From: Bin87 sp034423115
Lineage (GTDB): Bacteria > Chloroflexota > Dehalococcoidia > Lucifugimonadales > UBA3495
Length of the DNA: 7,269 nt
Assembly (NCBI GenBank): GCA_034423115.1
Contig: DAOUJD010000105.1
Coordinates: 1 to 7,269 of the forward strand
Direction: 5' to 3'
Of the stretch, positions 1 to 6,383 are shown in pieces. How positions within the stretch are numbered: the first letter of the stretch is position 1; the number at the start of each line of letters is the position of its first letter. Made by a program: the position numbers and the translations under genes. The notes beneath the pieces were generated by a model. It saw only the letters and a program-made list of their open reading frames with translations. It did no database searches and had not been told where the DNA came from.

Positions 1-204
1 GTTGACACCTTTCGCCGGTTCAACCAGGAACCGAACAACTACAGCTATTGGGACCAGATGACTCGGGCGCGGGAACGGAACGTGGGCTGGCGCATCGACT
101 ACTTCTTCACCGATAGCGATTTCGCCTCCAACCTGACCGATGGTTTCATACTGCCCGACGTGATGGGATCCGATCACTGCCCCGTCGGCATCGAAATTTC
201 CTGA
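1..204 (+). CDS. xth: Exodeoxyribonuclease III, C-terminal fragment (5' end outside window)
   Basis: Frame 1 is open from the first base to a TGA at 202-204 and encodes the last 67 residues of a protein whose start lies upstream of the window. It is the end of an exonuclease III / AP endonuclease of the endonuclease-exonuclease-phosphatase fold, which repairs abasic sites and trims DNA from 3' ends. Two family signatures are visible: NVGWRIDYFF near residues 31-40, where the Asp belongs to the conserved catalytic region, and MGSDHCPVGIEI near the end, where the Asp-His pair is the catalytic dyad of the fold. The order and spacing match the normal C-terminus of ExoA/XthA proteins, so the 3' end looks complete. 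The next gene is convergent. There is no obvious U-tract terminator behind the stop. The family is clear; whether it is ExoA-like or XthA-like cannot be judged from this piece. Confidence 0.93.
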   Translation, partial: VDTFRRFNQEPNNYSYWDQMTRARERNVGWRIDYFFTDSDFASNLTDGFILPDVMGSDHCPVGIEIS

Positions 205-343
205 GCTTCCCCATCGGTGTGTTGACGCGGTGCGGGTAAGAGGGGTCTAGTGCAACGTGGTGGGGGCAGGCCGAGCCGCGTCGCCAGGTTAGCGGGACGG
301 GGAAAGGAAGGATTGGATGCTGCCCCAGGTTTGGGATGGCTCC

Positions 344-763
344 TTATTCGTCGTCCTCTTTCCAGGATATAAACCGACCCGGGGAAATGACGATCAGGGT
401 CAACCGTTCGTCTGCCAGGAGTTCCGCGGCGAACTCGGCGCCTCGCTCATCTCCCTCGTAGAGGACGCAAGTCCTGCGCACCATGTCATCCAGCCCGCTG
501 TCGGCGACCTCGGCCGTGCCCTCGATGGTCACAAACGAATAGGGGTGGTCCGGCGTGGGGACGCACAGGGCCACGGCGGAATTGCGGCGAATGTTCCGCA
601 CCTTGACCGCCCCTCTGTCGGCCATCACCAAAGCCCGCCCGTTATCCCAGAGGAACCAGACCGGCGCCACGTGGGGCGTGCCCGTGGCATACATGGTGAC
701 CAACTGCGCCGTTCGGGGCTGGGACAGAAATTCATCCACCTCTGCTGAGTTCAATGTTCCCAA
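344..763 (-). CDS. PPOX-family FMN/F420-binding split-barrel protein
   Basis: This 139-residue protein has the length and pattern of small pyridoxamine 5'-phosphate oxidase-like proteins, which bind FMN or F420 in a split beta-barrel dimer and often act as flavin- or F420-dependent reductases or heme-handling proteins. Visible landmarks are TAQLVTMYATGTPHVAPVWF (residues 18-37, the first barrel hairpin), a Lys-Val-Arg-Asn segment at 54-57 that usually touches the cofactor phosphate, YSFVTIEGTAEV (75-86), and a closing LIVISPGRFISW (123-134). The TTG at 761-763 is chosen as start because a perfect AGGAGG lies 7 bases upstream and no in-frame ATG gives a full domain. It has no signal peptide and should be cytoplasmic. 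It stands alone, convergent with the exonuclease gene. The substrate cannot be told from sequence, nor can FMN versus F420; the fold assignment is strong. Confidence 0.9.
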   Translation of the reverse strand: MGTLNSAEVDEFLSQPRTAQLVTMYATGTPHVAPVWFLWDNGRALVMADRGAVKVRNIRRNSAVALCVPTPDHPYSFVTIEGTAEVADSGLDDMVRRTCVLYEGDERGAEFAAELLADERLTLIVISPGRFISWKEDDE

Positions 764-770
764 GATATTT

Positions 771-776
771 CCTCCT
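771..776 (-). promoter_or_regulatory. Ribosome binding site of the PPOX-family gene
   Basis: On the minus strand this reads AGGAGG, a full anti-Shine-Dalgarno match, followed by seven bases and then TTG. It decides the non-ATG start of the PPOX-like gene. The ATG at 778-780 is upstream of the site and out of frame, so it is not the start. Confidence 0.8.
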
Positions 777-826
777 GCATCCTCGCGGGTCCGCTATGCC
801 ATTCATCGAGATGCCGAAACCATGAT

Positions 827-840
827 AGCCGAAAGCGGCT
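827..840 (-). other. Small hairpin in the leader of the PPOX-family gene
   Basis: A perfect five-base stem with a four-base loop (AGCCG, CTTT, CGGCT on the minus strand) lies about 64 bases before the TTG start. If transcription begins upstream, it would be in the 5' leader. It has no U-tract, so it is not a convincing terminator, and in GC-rich DNA such a hairpin can occur by chance. Confidence 0.2.
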
Positions 841-984
841 CCATTCTTTCTTCCCGTACCGCCGGTTGATATCTTTCGAATGCTAGCAGTCCGACTCGTT
901 TCCCCGTACGGCCGCGTGGTAAGGGTCATAGCGGCAGGCTCGGAAAGACGCCGTTAGCCATGCCGACGGCTCTTCCCAAAACTT

Positions 985-1170
985 TCAGTGGGTCAGTGGA
1001 TCGCCGACGGCGGTAAGGGACGTGCTCATGTCCCAGAGCCTGGCAGCCAGTTCTGCATCGTATCTGATGCCGGAAGACGGCGCCGGCCGGCAGTCCACGT
1101 CTGTTTCGCCGCCGTGTGCCAAAAGGCGGAGTCTTCCGATGGCGTCGCCGGTCGCCAGGGCCGCGTAGGC
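985..1170 (-). pseudogene. Probable remnant of a short-chain dehydrogenase C-terminus
   Basis: The minus strand here is open to a TGA at 985-987. The last 45 or so residues resemble the tail of retinol-dehydrogenase-type SDR proteins: an ALATGDAI stretch that recalls the late helix of these enzymes, then DCRPAPSSGIRYDAELAARL and WDMSTSLT. The pattern of a Cys-x-x-Ala-Pro turn followed by an acidic-hydrophobic helix ending in Leu-Trp-(Asp/Glu)-x-Ser is typical of that tail. Nothing upstream in any of the three minus frames gives the Rossmann GxxxGxG motif or the YxxxK catalytic pair, and the spacer is too short for them. The segment between ALATGDAI and DCRPAP also looks longer than usual, suggesting indels. 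I read it as a decayed fragment, not a working gene. A short unrelated ORF is the alternative. Confidence 0.4.
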
Positions 1171-1367
1171 GATGGGTCGGCGGTTGCTGGGTCCGACCTC
1201 GAGACTGCCAGGCCGGACCGGCCAGGAGGCAGCTGGCCCCGAGGCAGTGGGCGGCGGGACCTGCCGGAGCCGAAAGCGGCCCACACCACATCGCTATCTC
1301 TGGTACAGTGGCGAAGGGGCGTACGCCCTTTCAAGACCTGACCGTTTCCTCCGAATCAGTGAGACCC

Positions 1368-2786
1368 ATGAGTACCGCGATCTCCCCTCTACCCACGAAG
1401 TTGCCGCCAGGGCCGAGAGGTCTGCCGGTGTTCGGCTCCCTGCTGGAACTACGCCATGATACCCATCTGGCCATTGACCGGCTGGCCCGGCGCTACGGCG
1501 ACGTGTGCCTGTTGCGCTTTGGCAACGTGCCGACGGTGATAATCAGCCACCCGGACCTTTTGCAGGAGGCTTTTGGCAGGCCGGAACTGGCCGACCGCTG
1601 GGTCAGCGAGATCATGGATATTCTCAGCGACCAGAAAGACCTGGTGCTGGCCCCGTACGGAGACAGGTGGCGGCAGATGCAGCGTTTCGCCAACCGCGAA
1701 CTGCTCAGCGCGCGCAATCTCGATAATGTGCGTGAGCGTCACATCGAGGGCATAGTCAACGGGCTGGTGGACGAGATGGCCGCAATGGGAGAAGCCGGCG
1801 AGTTGGTTTCACCTCCGGTGATGGTGGCCCGCAGCAACTCCGAAATGATGTTCCGCGCCGTTTTTGGACGGGACGAAGACAGCGCTGGGGAGTTTGTGCA
1901 ACTGCGGGGCGCGCTGCTGCAACACGTCAATTGGATCTTCGCCAACGCCACGGCCACCAACCTGGCCGACTACATCCCCTGGATGAGGTTCCTACCCAAC
2001 AATGCTCTCAAGGAAGCCGTCCGGCAGTCGGAGATCGGCACGGCGATTATGGATTCCCTGGTGGAGGGCGCTCGCAACCGCCCCGGCCTTGACCTGTCGG
2101 CCCCGACCTGCCTGGTGGAGGTGATGCTGGCCCAGGAGGAGATCGGCGATATAGAGAGCGACATGATCAACGACCTGTGCATGGATCTGCTGATCGCCGG
2201 CACCGACACGTCGGCGCAAACCGTCAACTGGACTCTGCTGTTGCTGGCCAACCGCCCGGAGTTGCAGGCCAAAGTCCACGATGAGTTGGATGAAGTCATC
2301 GGCCCCGACGCCCTGCCGACGGTGGACGACCGGACACGGCTACCCTACACCTTCGCCTGTCTGGCCGAGTCCATGCGCTACCGGACCATTGGTCCCCTGG
2401 CAGTGCCGCACCAGGCCACGCAGGACACCGAAGTCGGCGGCTACCTGGTGCCGTCGGGAGCGCAGGTGTTGGGCAACATATACTCGATCCACCACGACCC
2501 GCGCTTCTGGGTCTCGCCCGACGAATTCATGCCGGAGCGGTTCCTGCCCCAGCCTGACGGCACGCCGGCCGCCGTGCTGACTGGCAACGCTTTCATACCC
2601 TTCGGCACCGGTCACCGCCGCTGCCCAGGGCGTCGCTTCGCCGAGACCGCCGTGTGGCTGCACCTGACCCGTATGCTGCACCGTCTCCGCTTTGACACGC
2701 CCGACGCCAGGCCGTTGTCCGAGGCTGAGGTGTTCGGCCTGGCAATCTCGCCCCATCCCTACGCCCTGCGCGCGCATTTTAGGTAG
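1368..2786 (+). CDS. Cytochrome P450 monooxygenase (CYP2-like, soluble)
   Basis: This complete 472-residue P450 inserts one oxygen atom into an unknown organic substrate, using electrons from a separate partner. All family landmarks are present in order: proline hinge PPGPRG (13-18), C-helix WRQMQR (101-106, whose Trp and Arg contact heme propionates), I-helix AGTDTS (277-282, oxygen activation), K-helix ESMR (334-337, the ExxR pair), PERF (389-392), and heme loop FGTGHRRCPG (412-421) with Cys419 as axial ligand. The proline hinge and the APYGDRWRQM region resemble eukaryotic microsomal and CYP2-like enzymes more than typical actinobacterial P450s, yet no N-terminal membrane helix precedes the hinge, so the protein should be soluble. 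ATG 1368 puts the hinge at the usual distance; no strong Shine-Dalgarno is seen, and GTG 1359 is an in-frame alternative. No ferredoxin or reductase lies nearby. Substrate and CYP family number are unknown. Confidence 0.96.
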   Translation: MSTAISPLPTKLPPGPRGLPVFGSLLELRHDTHLAIDRLARRYGDVCLLRFGNVPTVIISHPDLLQEAFGRPELADRWVSEIMDILSDQKDLVLAPYGDRWRQMQRFANRELLSARNLDNVRERHIEGIVNGLVDEMAAMGEAGELVSPPVMVARSNSEMMFRAVFGRDEDSAGEFVQLRGALLQHVNWIFANATATNLADYIPWMRFLPNNALKEAVRQSEIGTAIMDSLVEGARNRPGLDLSAPTCLVEVMLAQEEIGDIESDMINDLCMDLLIAGTDTSAQTVNWTLLLLANRPELQAKVHDELDEVIGPDALPTVDDRTRLPYTFACLAESMRYRTIGPLAVPHQATQDTEVGGYLVPSGAQVLGNIYSIHHDPRFWVSPDEFMPERFLPQPDGTPAAVLTGNAFIPFGTGHRRCPGRRFAETAVWLHLTRMLHRLRFDTPDARPLSEAEVFGLAISPHPYALRAHFR

Positions 2787-2843
2787 CATCCTGAACGACC
2801 GGTCTCATGGCGCTCAAAGCGGCTGAAGCGACAGCCACGTGAT

Positions 2844-2856
2844 GGCGTAATTCGCC
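2844..2856. other. Short inverted repeat behind the P450 gene
   Basis: GGCG, five bases, CGCC forms a four-pair hairpin about 58 bases after the P450 stop. A second small hairpin (GGCTG, six bases, CAGCC) lies at 2821-2836. Neither is followed by a run of T, so neither is a convincing intrinsic terminator. Confidence 0.2.
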
Positions 2857-2892
2857 GCCACTTCCAATTCAACGCCGCCACTTCCAATTCAA
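2853..2892. repeat. Perfect 20-bp tandem duplication
   Basis: The 20-base unit CGCCGCCACTTCCAATTCAA occurs twice head to tail with no mismatch, at 2853-2872 and 2873-2892. It lies in the spacer between the convergent P450 and nucleotidase genes. The second copy runs into AAGGAAGT, so that ACTTCC (2880-2885) and GGAAGT (2895-2900) form an inverted repeat with a nine-base loop. Two identical copies suggest a recent slippage or duplication event. I know of no family of elements with this unit. Confidence 0.85.
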
Positions 2893-2985
2893 AAGGAAGT
2901 GCATCATGGCGATTTCACGCGCCGGCAGTGCTCGGACGTATGTGATGGTATGCGCTATTGGTCCGGCAACCGTTTCTGGCCAACA

Positions 2986-3000
2986 GCCCGATTTCAGGGC
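2986..3000 (-). terminator. Weak candidate terminator hairpin of the nucleotidase gene
   Basis: Six bases beyond the nucleotidase stop, the minus strand can form GCCC, seven bases, GGGC, followed by TGTTGG. The stem is only four pairs and the T-rich tail is poor, so this is a tentative call based mainly on position. Confidence 0.2.
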
Positions 3001-3005
3001 GCTGC

Positions 3006-5306
3006 TTACTCAAAGACGGTATCAGTCTTGCCGGGAATACCCAGGTTCTGGATGCGCTGATCTTCGAGGGGCGCCGTCTCCGGCCGGCTGAAGGGCGTGT
3101 CGTCATGGAAGTGCGCCAGGTACTCGGCCAGGGCGTCCTGCTCCTTGCCGGCGGCGAAGGCGTCGGACAGTCCAGGATCTGCATCCGCTATCGGCTCGTC
3201 AATAACCCCGTTGCCGTTGGCGTCGGGGAAATCGGCGTCGTGCGGATTGTACTGGCCGGCTTCGCCGCTGAGGTCAATCCGGCCCGGATGGGGCACCGGG
3301 AACGGGTAGCCGCTGCCGCCGTTTGCCAGGAAGTTCAGCGTGGCTACCTTGATGACACGCTCAGGGTGTCCCATCAGTTCGCCGTTTTCAACCACCCGGT
3401 CGATCACCTCGCCACTGTCGCCGACCACCGCGAGAGCGCGGACGCGTTGGCCGGAGGGGACAGTCGGGTCAAAGCTGAAGCGCATCCCGCCCACCTGAGG
3501 GAAACCGCCGGACGGGACGTCTCCAACGTCGTCGGCGCCCACCGTATGCTCGATGACCGCCACCAACTGCCGGGCCGTCAGCGGGATGATGACCAGCCCG
3601 TTGTCGAAGCGCAACGTGCCTTCAACGTCGAACTGGGACACCTCACCCTGGAGTTTGCCGGTGACCGGATTGGCCGGGGGTGGCAGAAACTCCACGTCGG
3701 AAGCGTCAGTGGCGCCGGCCGGCTGAACCACGATGCCGATGTCGTCGCGGATGCCGCCGCTGTTTTTGAGGGACACCGCCACCTCGGGGTCAACCTGGCG
3801 GGCTATCCAGAGGAAGGCGTCCGCCACCAGGTTGCCCAGGTTGCTCTCCTGGGTGCGCACGGTGCCGCGCCGGCCATCGAGGTACACGTCGGTCCGGGCA
3901 ATGATATTGCCGTCGCGCACGATGAGAATCCGGCGCAGGGATTCGGCGACGCGACTCACCTCAGGGATGGGCCGCCCGGCGAAAGCCTGTCCACCCTGAA
4001 GGTCGGTAGCGTAGGCCCCGCTGAGGTGCGGGTCCACGGAGTCGGGAAGCGCGCGGCCACTGTCGTCAAACCCCACCACCAGCCGGCCTACGTACCTGTA
4101 GTCGCCGTCGGTGTTGACCAGCAGCACCGGCGCCCCGTCTGGAGCGCGGTAGGTCAGAGGGTAGGTGTCCTGGGGCGTGTCTCCGTGTCGCAGCCGGTCG
4201 GTTGCGTCGGCCAGCAGGGTGTTGGAGCCGCCGGCCACGATGATGTCAACGTCCTCCAGTCTGGTAGCCAAGGCTTGCTCAATGTCGATGCGCTGCATGT
4301 GGGCCAGCAGGATGACCTTGTTGATACCCTGGTCCACCAGTTCGTCCACTGCGTCCTGGATGACGACCGCCAGCGCGTCTACGTCGAAGATGTCGTCCGG
4401 CACTACGGTGATGCCGCCGGCTCCGGTGATGGATGCCAGGGTAGGGGTGGTTGCTCCGACGATGCCGATACGTTCTCCGGCGACGGTTATCACGGCGCTG
4501 CGAGCCAGGCTGCCGCCCACCAGCATCGCTTCCTGCCCGTCGGGCACGACCAGACCTTCAAGGTTCTCGTCTGTCGTGAAATCCAGGTTGCTGGACAGGT
4601 AGGGGAACCGGGTTCCAGGATAGATCCCGCCCTCGTCGGTTTCGGAACCGATGACGCTGGCGAAGGCTCCGGTGCCCAGGTCAAGCTCGTGGTTGCCGAG
4701 GGCGGACGCTTGAAAACCCATGGCATTGAGGAAGGCTATGTCGGCCCGACCGTTGCCGGAAACGCCCAGCAGGGCGTCGTTGGCGTCATCGCCGGCGGCG
4801 AAATAGCGGGGGCCGGGGACGTAATTGTCGCCCGAACTCAGCACGAGGGTGTTGTCGGGGAACTGCGCCCGGAAGCCGTCCAGCATGGCGGAAAAGTTCT
4901 CGACGTTCTCCAGAGCGCCCACCGCGCTGTCCATGTCTGCGGCGTGCAAAAGCTGCAGGGTGAATAACTGGCCGGCGGGAGGCGGTGCGGATTGGGATGT
5001 CGCCAGGCGGGAACCGGCGTCCGCTTCAAGCGGGGCGAACCGATTGTTCGTCGCCTCGGCGAGTCCCTTGAGTTCAGCTTCCAGCCGTTGCAAATCTTCG
5101 GCTGATGGACCGGACTGATCCGTCGGCGCCGGCGTGCTCTGTGAAACGTTCGCCAGTTCCTGGCGCAGGGACCCGACTTCCGCCCGCAGGGCGTCCAGTT
5201 CGGTATTGAGGCCTGCCAATTCCGTTCGGCTGTCGCCACCGCAGGCGACCAGGGCGACCGTGGCTATGACCGCCAATCCCAGCATCAATTTGCGTATGTT
5301 GAACAT
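3006..5306 (-). CDS. Lipoprotein 5'-nucleotidase / metallophosphatase (UshA-like)
   Basis: This 766-residue protein is predicted to hydrolyse nucleotides or other phosphate esters outside the cytoplasmic membrane. The start at 5304-5306 gives a lipoprotein signal peptide with lipobox LVAC (Cys22). Residues about 27-55 and 68-95 have heptad-like Leu/Glu/Ala spacing, suggesting a coiled-coil stalk. The calcineurin-like metallophosphatase domain spans about 115-415, with LQLLHAADMD (117-126), LVLSSGDNYVPGP (154-166), GNHELD (204-209), LLAH (333-336) and VAGGSNTLLAD (357-367). The 5'-nucleotidase C-terminal domain spans about 465-735, with ESNLGNLVADAF (487-498), NSGGIR (515-520), FPQVGGMRFSF (602-612) and NGGSGYPF (662-669). 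Two metal-ligand motifs are variant: the usual DxH reads DMD, and the usual GHxH reads GGSN. Residues 695-706 form an EF-hand-like loop (DANGNGVIDE). The frame is open 161 codons further upstream, but that part looks non-coding. Ribosome binding is weak. The family is certain, the exact substrate not. Confidence 0.93.
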   Translation of the reverse strand: MFNIRKLMLGLAVIATVALVACGGDSRTELAGLNTELDALRAEVGSLRQELANVSQSTPAPTDQSGPSAEDLQRLEAELKGLAEATNNRFAPLEADAGSRLATSQSAPPPAGQLFTLQLLHAADMDSAVGALENVENFSAMLDGFRAQFPDNTLVLSSGDNYVPGPRYFAAGDDANDALLGVSGNGRADIAFLNAMGFQASALGNHELDLGTGAFASVIGSETDEGGIYPGTRFPYLSSNLDFTTDENLEGLVVPDGQEAMLVGGSLARSAVITVAGERIGIVGATTPTLASITGAGGITVVPDDIFDVDALAVVIQDAVDELVDQGINKVILLAHMQRIDIEQALATRLEDVDIIVAGGSNTLLADATDRLRHGDTPQDTYPLTYRAPDGAPVLLVNTDGDYRYVGRLVVGFDDSGRALPDSVDPHLSGAYATDLQGGQAFAGRPIPEVSRVAESLRRILIVRDGNIIARTDVYLDGRRGTVRTQESNLGNLVADAFLWIARQVDPEVAVSLKNSGGIRDDIGIVVQPAGATDASDVEFLPPPANPVTGKLQGEVSQFDVEGTLRFDNGLVIIPLTARQLVAVIEHTVGADDVGDVPSGGFPQVGGMRFSFDPTVPSGQRVRALAVVGDSGEVIDRVVENGELMGHPERVIKVATLNFLANGGSGYPFPVPHPGRIDLSGEAGQYNPHDADFPDANGNGVIDEPIADADPGLSDAFAAGKEQDALAEYLAHFHDDTPFSRPETAPLEDQRIQNLGIPGKTDTVFE

Positions 5307-5574
5307 TGCTATTTGCTCGTCTGTGAAAGGAATCTTCGCCCGTCTGGGCAGGTGGGGATGGGAGGAGTTCCGGTTGTGGGGACTGTGGAAGGTGGACTGC
5401 GAGGGGAATATGACGGCGCTCACCCACAAGGTGCTGAAATTGGTGCGAAAATTGTGGTGCGGTGTTGGGTCGCCCGGCCCGGTGGCGCCCGCTCGGGGCC
5501 TTGCCGCCAGCGCAGGGTACGCCATGAACGGTGCGACTCCCGATCTCGGCGTGCCGTCACGACGGTTGGGATGT

Positions 5575-5815
5575 CTAACCCGGTGAACCCAACACCTCAA
5601 GCCCGCGCCGCGGTGGATCCGCCTTACTTCCAGCGACTTTCTCAACGGACCCGATCTTGGCGTCCTGCAAGGAGATATGTTGAAGGTACCGACCCAGCCC
5701 GTTTCATTGATGCCGACGACATAGTTGTCGGGGCCGCGGAACCTGAGTTCATGGTAAGAGGCGCCGCCTTCAGGCTGCGGATGGCCCAAGTCCAGCCGCC
5801 GATGGAGCTGCCCGT
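5575..5815 (-). pseudogene. Probable remnant of a VOC/glyoxalase-like protein, frameshifted
   Basis: One minus-strand frame across about 5815-5685 reads IDGQLHRRLDLGHPQPEGG and then YHELRFRGPDNYVVGINETG followed by WVGT. The pattern of a beta strand, a Gly-Pro-Asp turn, a hydrophobic strand and Ile-Asn-Glu-x-Gly-Trp resembles the C-terminal metal-ligand strand of vicinal-oxygen-chelate (glyoxalase/bleomycin-resistance) proteins, where the Glu is normally a ligand. Shortly after, coding-like sequence resumes in a different frame: LQDAKIGSVEKVAGSKADPP, then a short tail to a TAG at 5575-5577. Upstream, the first frame meets a TGA near 5847. A whole VOC module is not present in any single frame, so I read this as a decayed C-terminal half with at least one frameshift. 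The family call rests on a short stretch and could be wrong. Confidence 0.35.
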
Positions 5816-5989
5816 CAATTCGCTGGTTCCGATTCCGGAGCGTACGTCAATCCTGGAACCAAACCGGCGCAATCGGCGGGGGTCCGCAGCGATTCCGTAG
5901 ATTAGCCTCCCCACCATCCCAGCAACCGGAGCAATGGGGTCGGGTGGCGGCGACCAATGCCATGCGGGACGGGGTTCCCCCCTTAAGGA

Positions 5990-6004
5990 CTGCTGCCCGA
6001 GCAG
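5990..6004 (-). terminator. Hairpin behind the hydrolase-cupin operon
   Basis: CTGCT, five bases, AGCAG forms a perfect five-pair stem starting six bases past the cupin stop codon. Its position fits the end of the operon, but the following minus-strand bases (TCCTTAAGGG) hold no real U-run, so termination here is uncertain. Confidence 0.3.
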
Positions 6005-6010
6005 CGTTGG

Positions 6011-6352
6011 TTACTGGTTGGCCAGGGGGATGGTGCAGGTGACGCAGGGCTGGTCGCCGTGGGTGGCGGTAGTGTGGCCCTGGCCGGTGGTATCCTCCAC
6101 CAGGCGGGCGTCGCCGGGGCCGAAGACGTGCTTGGAGCCGTCGCCCAGGCCGATCTCCAGTTGCCCGGACAGGATGATTACGAACTGGCGGCGCGGCGCC
6201 GGGTGCCAGTCGGAGAAGCGGCCGGCCGGCGATTCACTGAAGCTGATGGTGGTGACGTCTCGGGCACTCTTCCAATCGGGCGTCTGTTCCAGGTCGATGG
6301 TCTCAATGTGGGACTGGCCGTCATCGCCAGAGTAAAGTCTGAAGGTTCCCAT
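6011..6352 (-). CDS. Small single-domain cupin protein
   Basis: This 113-residue protein is the size of a one-domain cupin, a small beta-barrel that often binds a metal ion and may act as an enzyme or small-molecule binder. The first cupin motif region reads DWHPAPRRQFVIILSGQLEI (48-67) and the second GPGDARLVEDTTGQGHTT (78-95). The canonical HxH...E ligand set is altered: His50 is present but the second His is replaced, with Arg54 and Arg55 nearby, while Glu86 and His93 lie in the second motif. I recall this HPAPRRQF/EDTTGxGH pattern from a widespread group of uncharacterised cupins, so it is a family trait and not local damage. ATG 6350-6352 is chosen because GGAGG lies six bases upstream; longer in-frame extension overlaps the upstream hydrolase gene. 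It follows that gene by 44 bases on the same strand, indicating an operon. Function is unknown. Confidence 0.9.
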   Translation of the reverse strand: MGTFRLYSGDDGQSHIETIDLEQTPDWKSARDVTTISFSESPAGRFSDWHPAPRRQFVIILSGQLEIGLGDGSKHVFGPGDARLVEDTTGQGHTTATHGDQPCVTCTIPLANQ

Positions 6353-6358
6353 CCTGTT

Positions 6359-6363
6359 CCTCC
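6359..6363 (-). promoter_or_regulatory. Ribosome binding site of the cupin gene
   Basis: On the minus strand this is GGAGG followed by AACAGG and then ATG, an ideal six-base spacing. It supports the short 113-residue cupin over the longer open frame that runs back into the hydrolase gene. Confidence 0.8.
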
Positions 6364-6366
6364 GTT

Positions 6367-6383
6367 TTGGTCTATATTGGTCT
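6367..6383 (-). repeat. Short direct repeat between the hydrolase and cupin genes
   Basis: AGACCAA occurs twice on the minus strand (6377-6383 and 6367-6373) with starts ten bases apart, one helical turn, just upstream of the cupin ribosome binding site. Such spacing could suit a regulator or be chance; there is no other support. Confidence 0.2.

Larger units (their letters stand above)
764..1367. other. Spacer without an intact gene between the PPOX and P450 genes
   Basis: This stretch of about 600 bases separates two divergently transcribed genes, so it must hold both their promoters, but I cannot point to a convincing -35/-10 pair for either. It contains the PPOX ribosome binding site, a small hairpin at 827-840, and an SDR-like coding remnant on the minus strand (985 to about 1170). 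The P450 reading frame stays open back to 1116, but the residues it would encode there (many Arg, Pro, Trp and Gly) look like translated non-coding GC-rich DNA. Confidence 0.6.
5307..6010. other. Spacer without an intact gene, upstream of the nucleotidase gene
   Basis: These roughly 700 bases separate the nucleotidase start from the cupin stop, both on the minus strand. They should hold the nucleotidase promoter, though I see no clear -35/-10 pair. A frameshifted VOC-like remnant occupies about 5575-5815. The rest, including the continuation of the nucleotidase frame back to 5789, translates to Arg/Pro/His-rich sequence without recognisable motifs. A five-pair hairpin lies just behind the cupin stop. 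Confidence 0.55.

Noticed and set aside
732..929. A 65-codon minus-strand ORF upstream of the PPOX gene
   Set aside because: It overlaps the PPOX start in another frame, lacks a ribosome binding site and has no recognisable motif.
1116..1367. An 84-codon N-terminal extension of the P450 frame
   Set aside because: P450s with this proline hinge start shortly before it. The extension has no membrane helix and looks like translated non-coding DNA; it also overlaps the SDR-like remnant on the other strand.
2906..3091. A small plus-strand ORF with AAGGA before its ATG, just after the tandem repeat
   Set aside because: The ribosome binding site is plausible, but the product has no motif and nearly half of it overlaps the conserved end of the nucleotidase gene on the opposite strand.
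2958..4967. A very long plus-strand open frame (669 codons) opposite the nucleotidase gene
   Set aside because: It is exactly antisense to a gene with clear domain motifs. Its product is rich in Val, Gly, His, Gln and Arg with no recognisable domain, as expected from the mirror frame of GC-rich coding DNA.
5307..5789. A 161-codon N-terminal extension of the nucleotidase frame
   Set aside because: The lipoprotein signal at the internal ATG 5304-5306 must be N-terminal, and the extension is Arg/Pro/His-rich. Part of it is better explained as a VOC-like remnant that happens to share the frame.
5822..5842. A sequence resembling a tRNA T-arm (GGTTCCGATTCCGG)
   Set aside because: It does not match the TTCRANYC T-loop consensus, and no D-arm, anticodon arm or acceptor stem can be placed around it.
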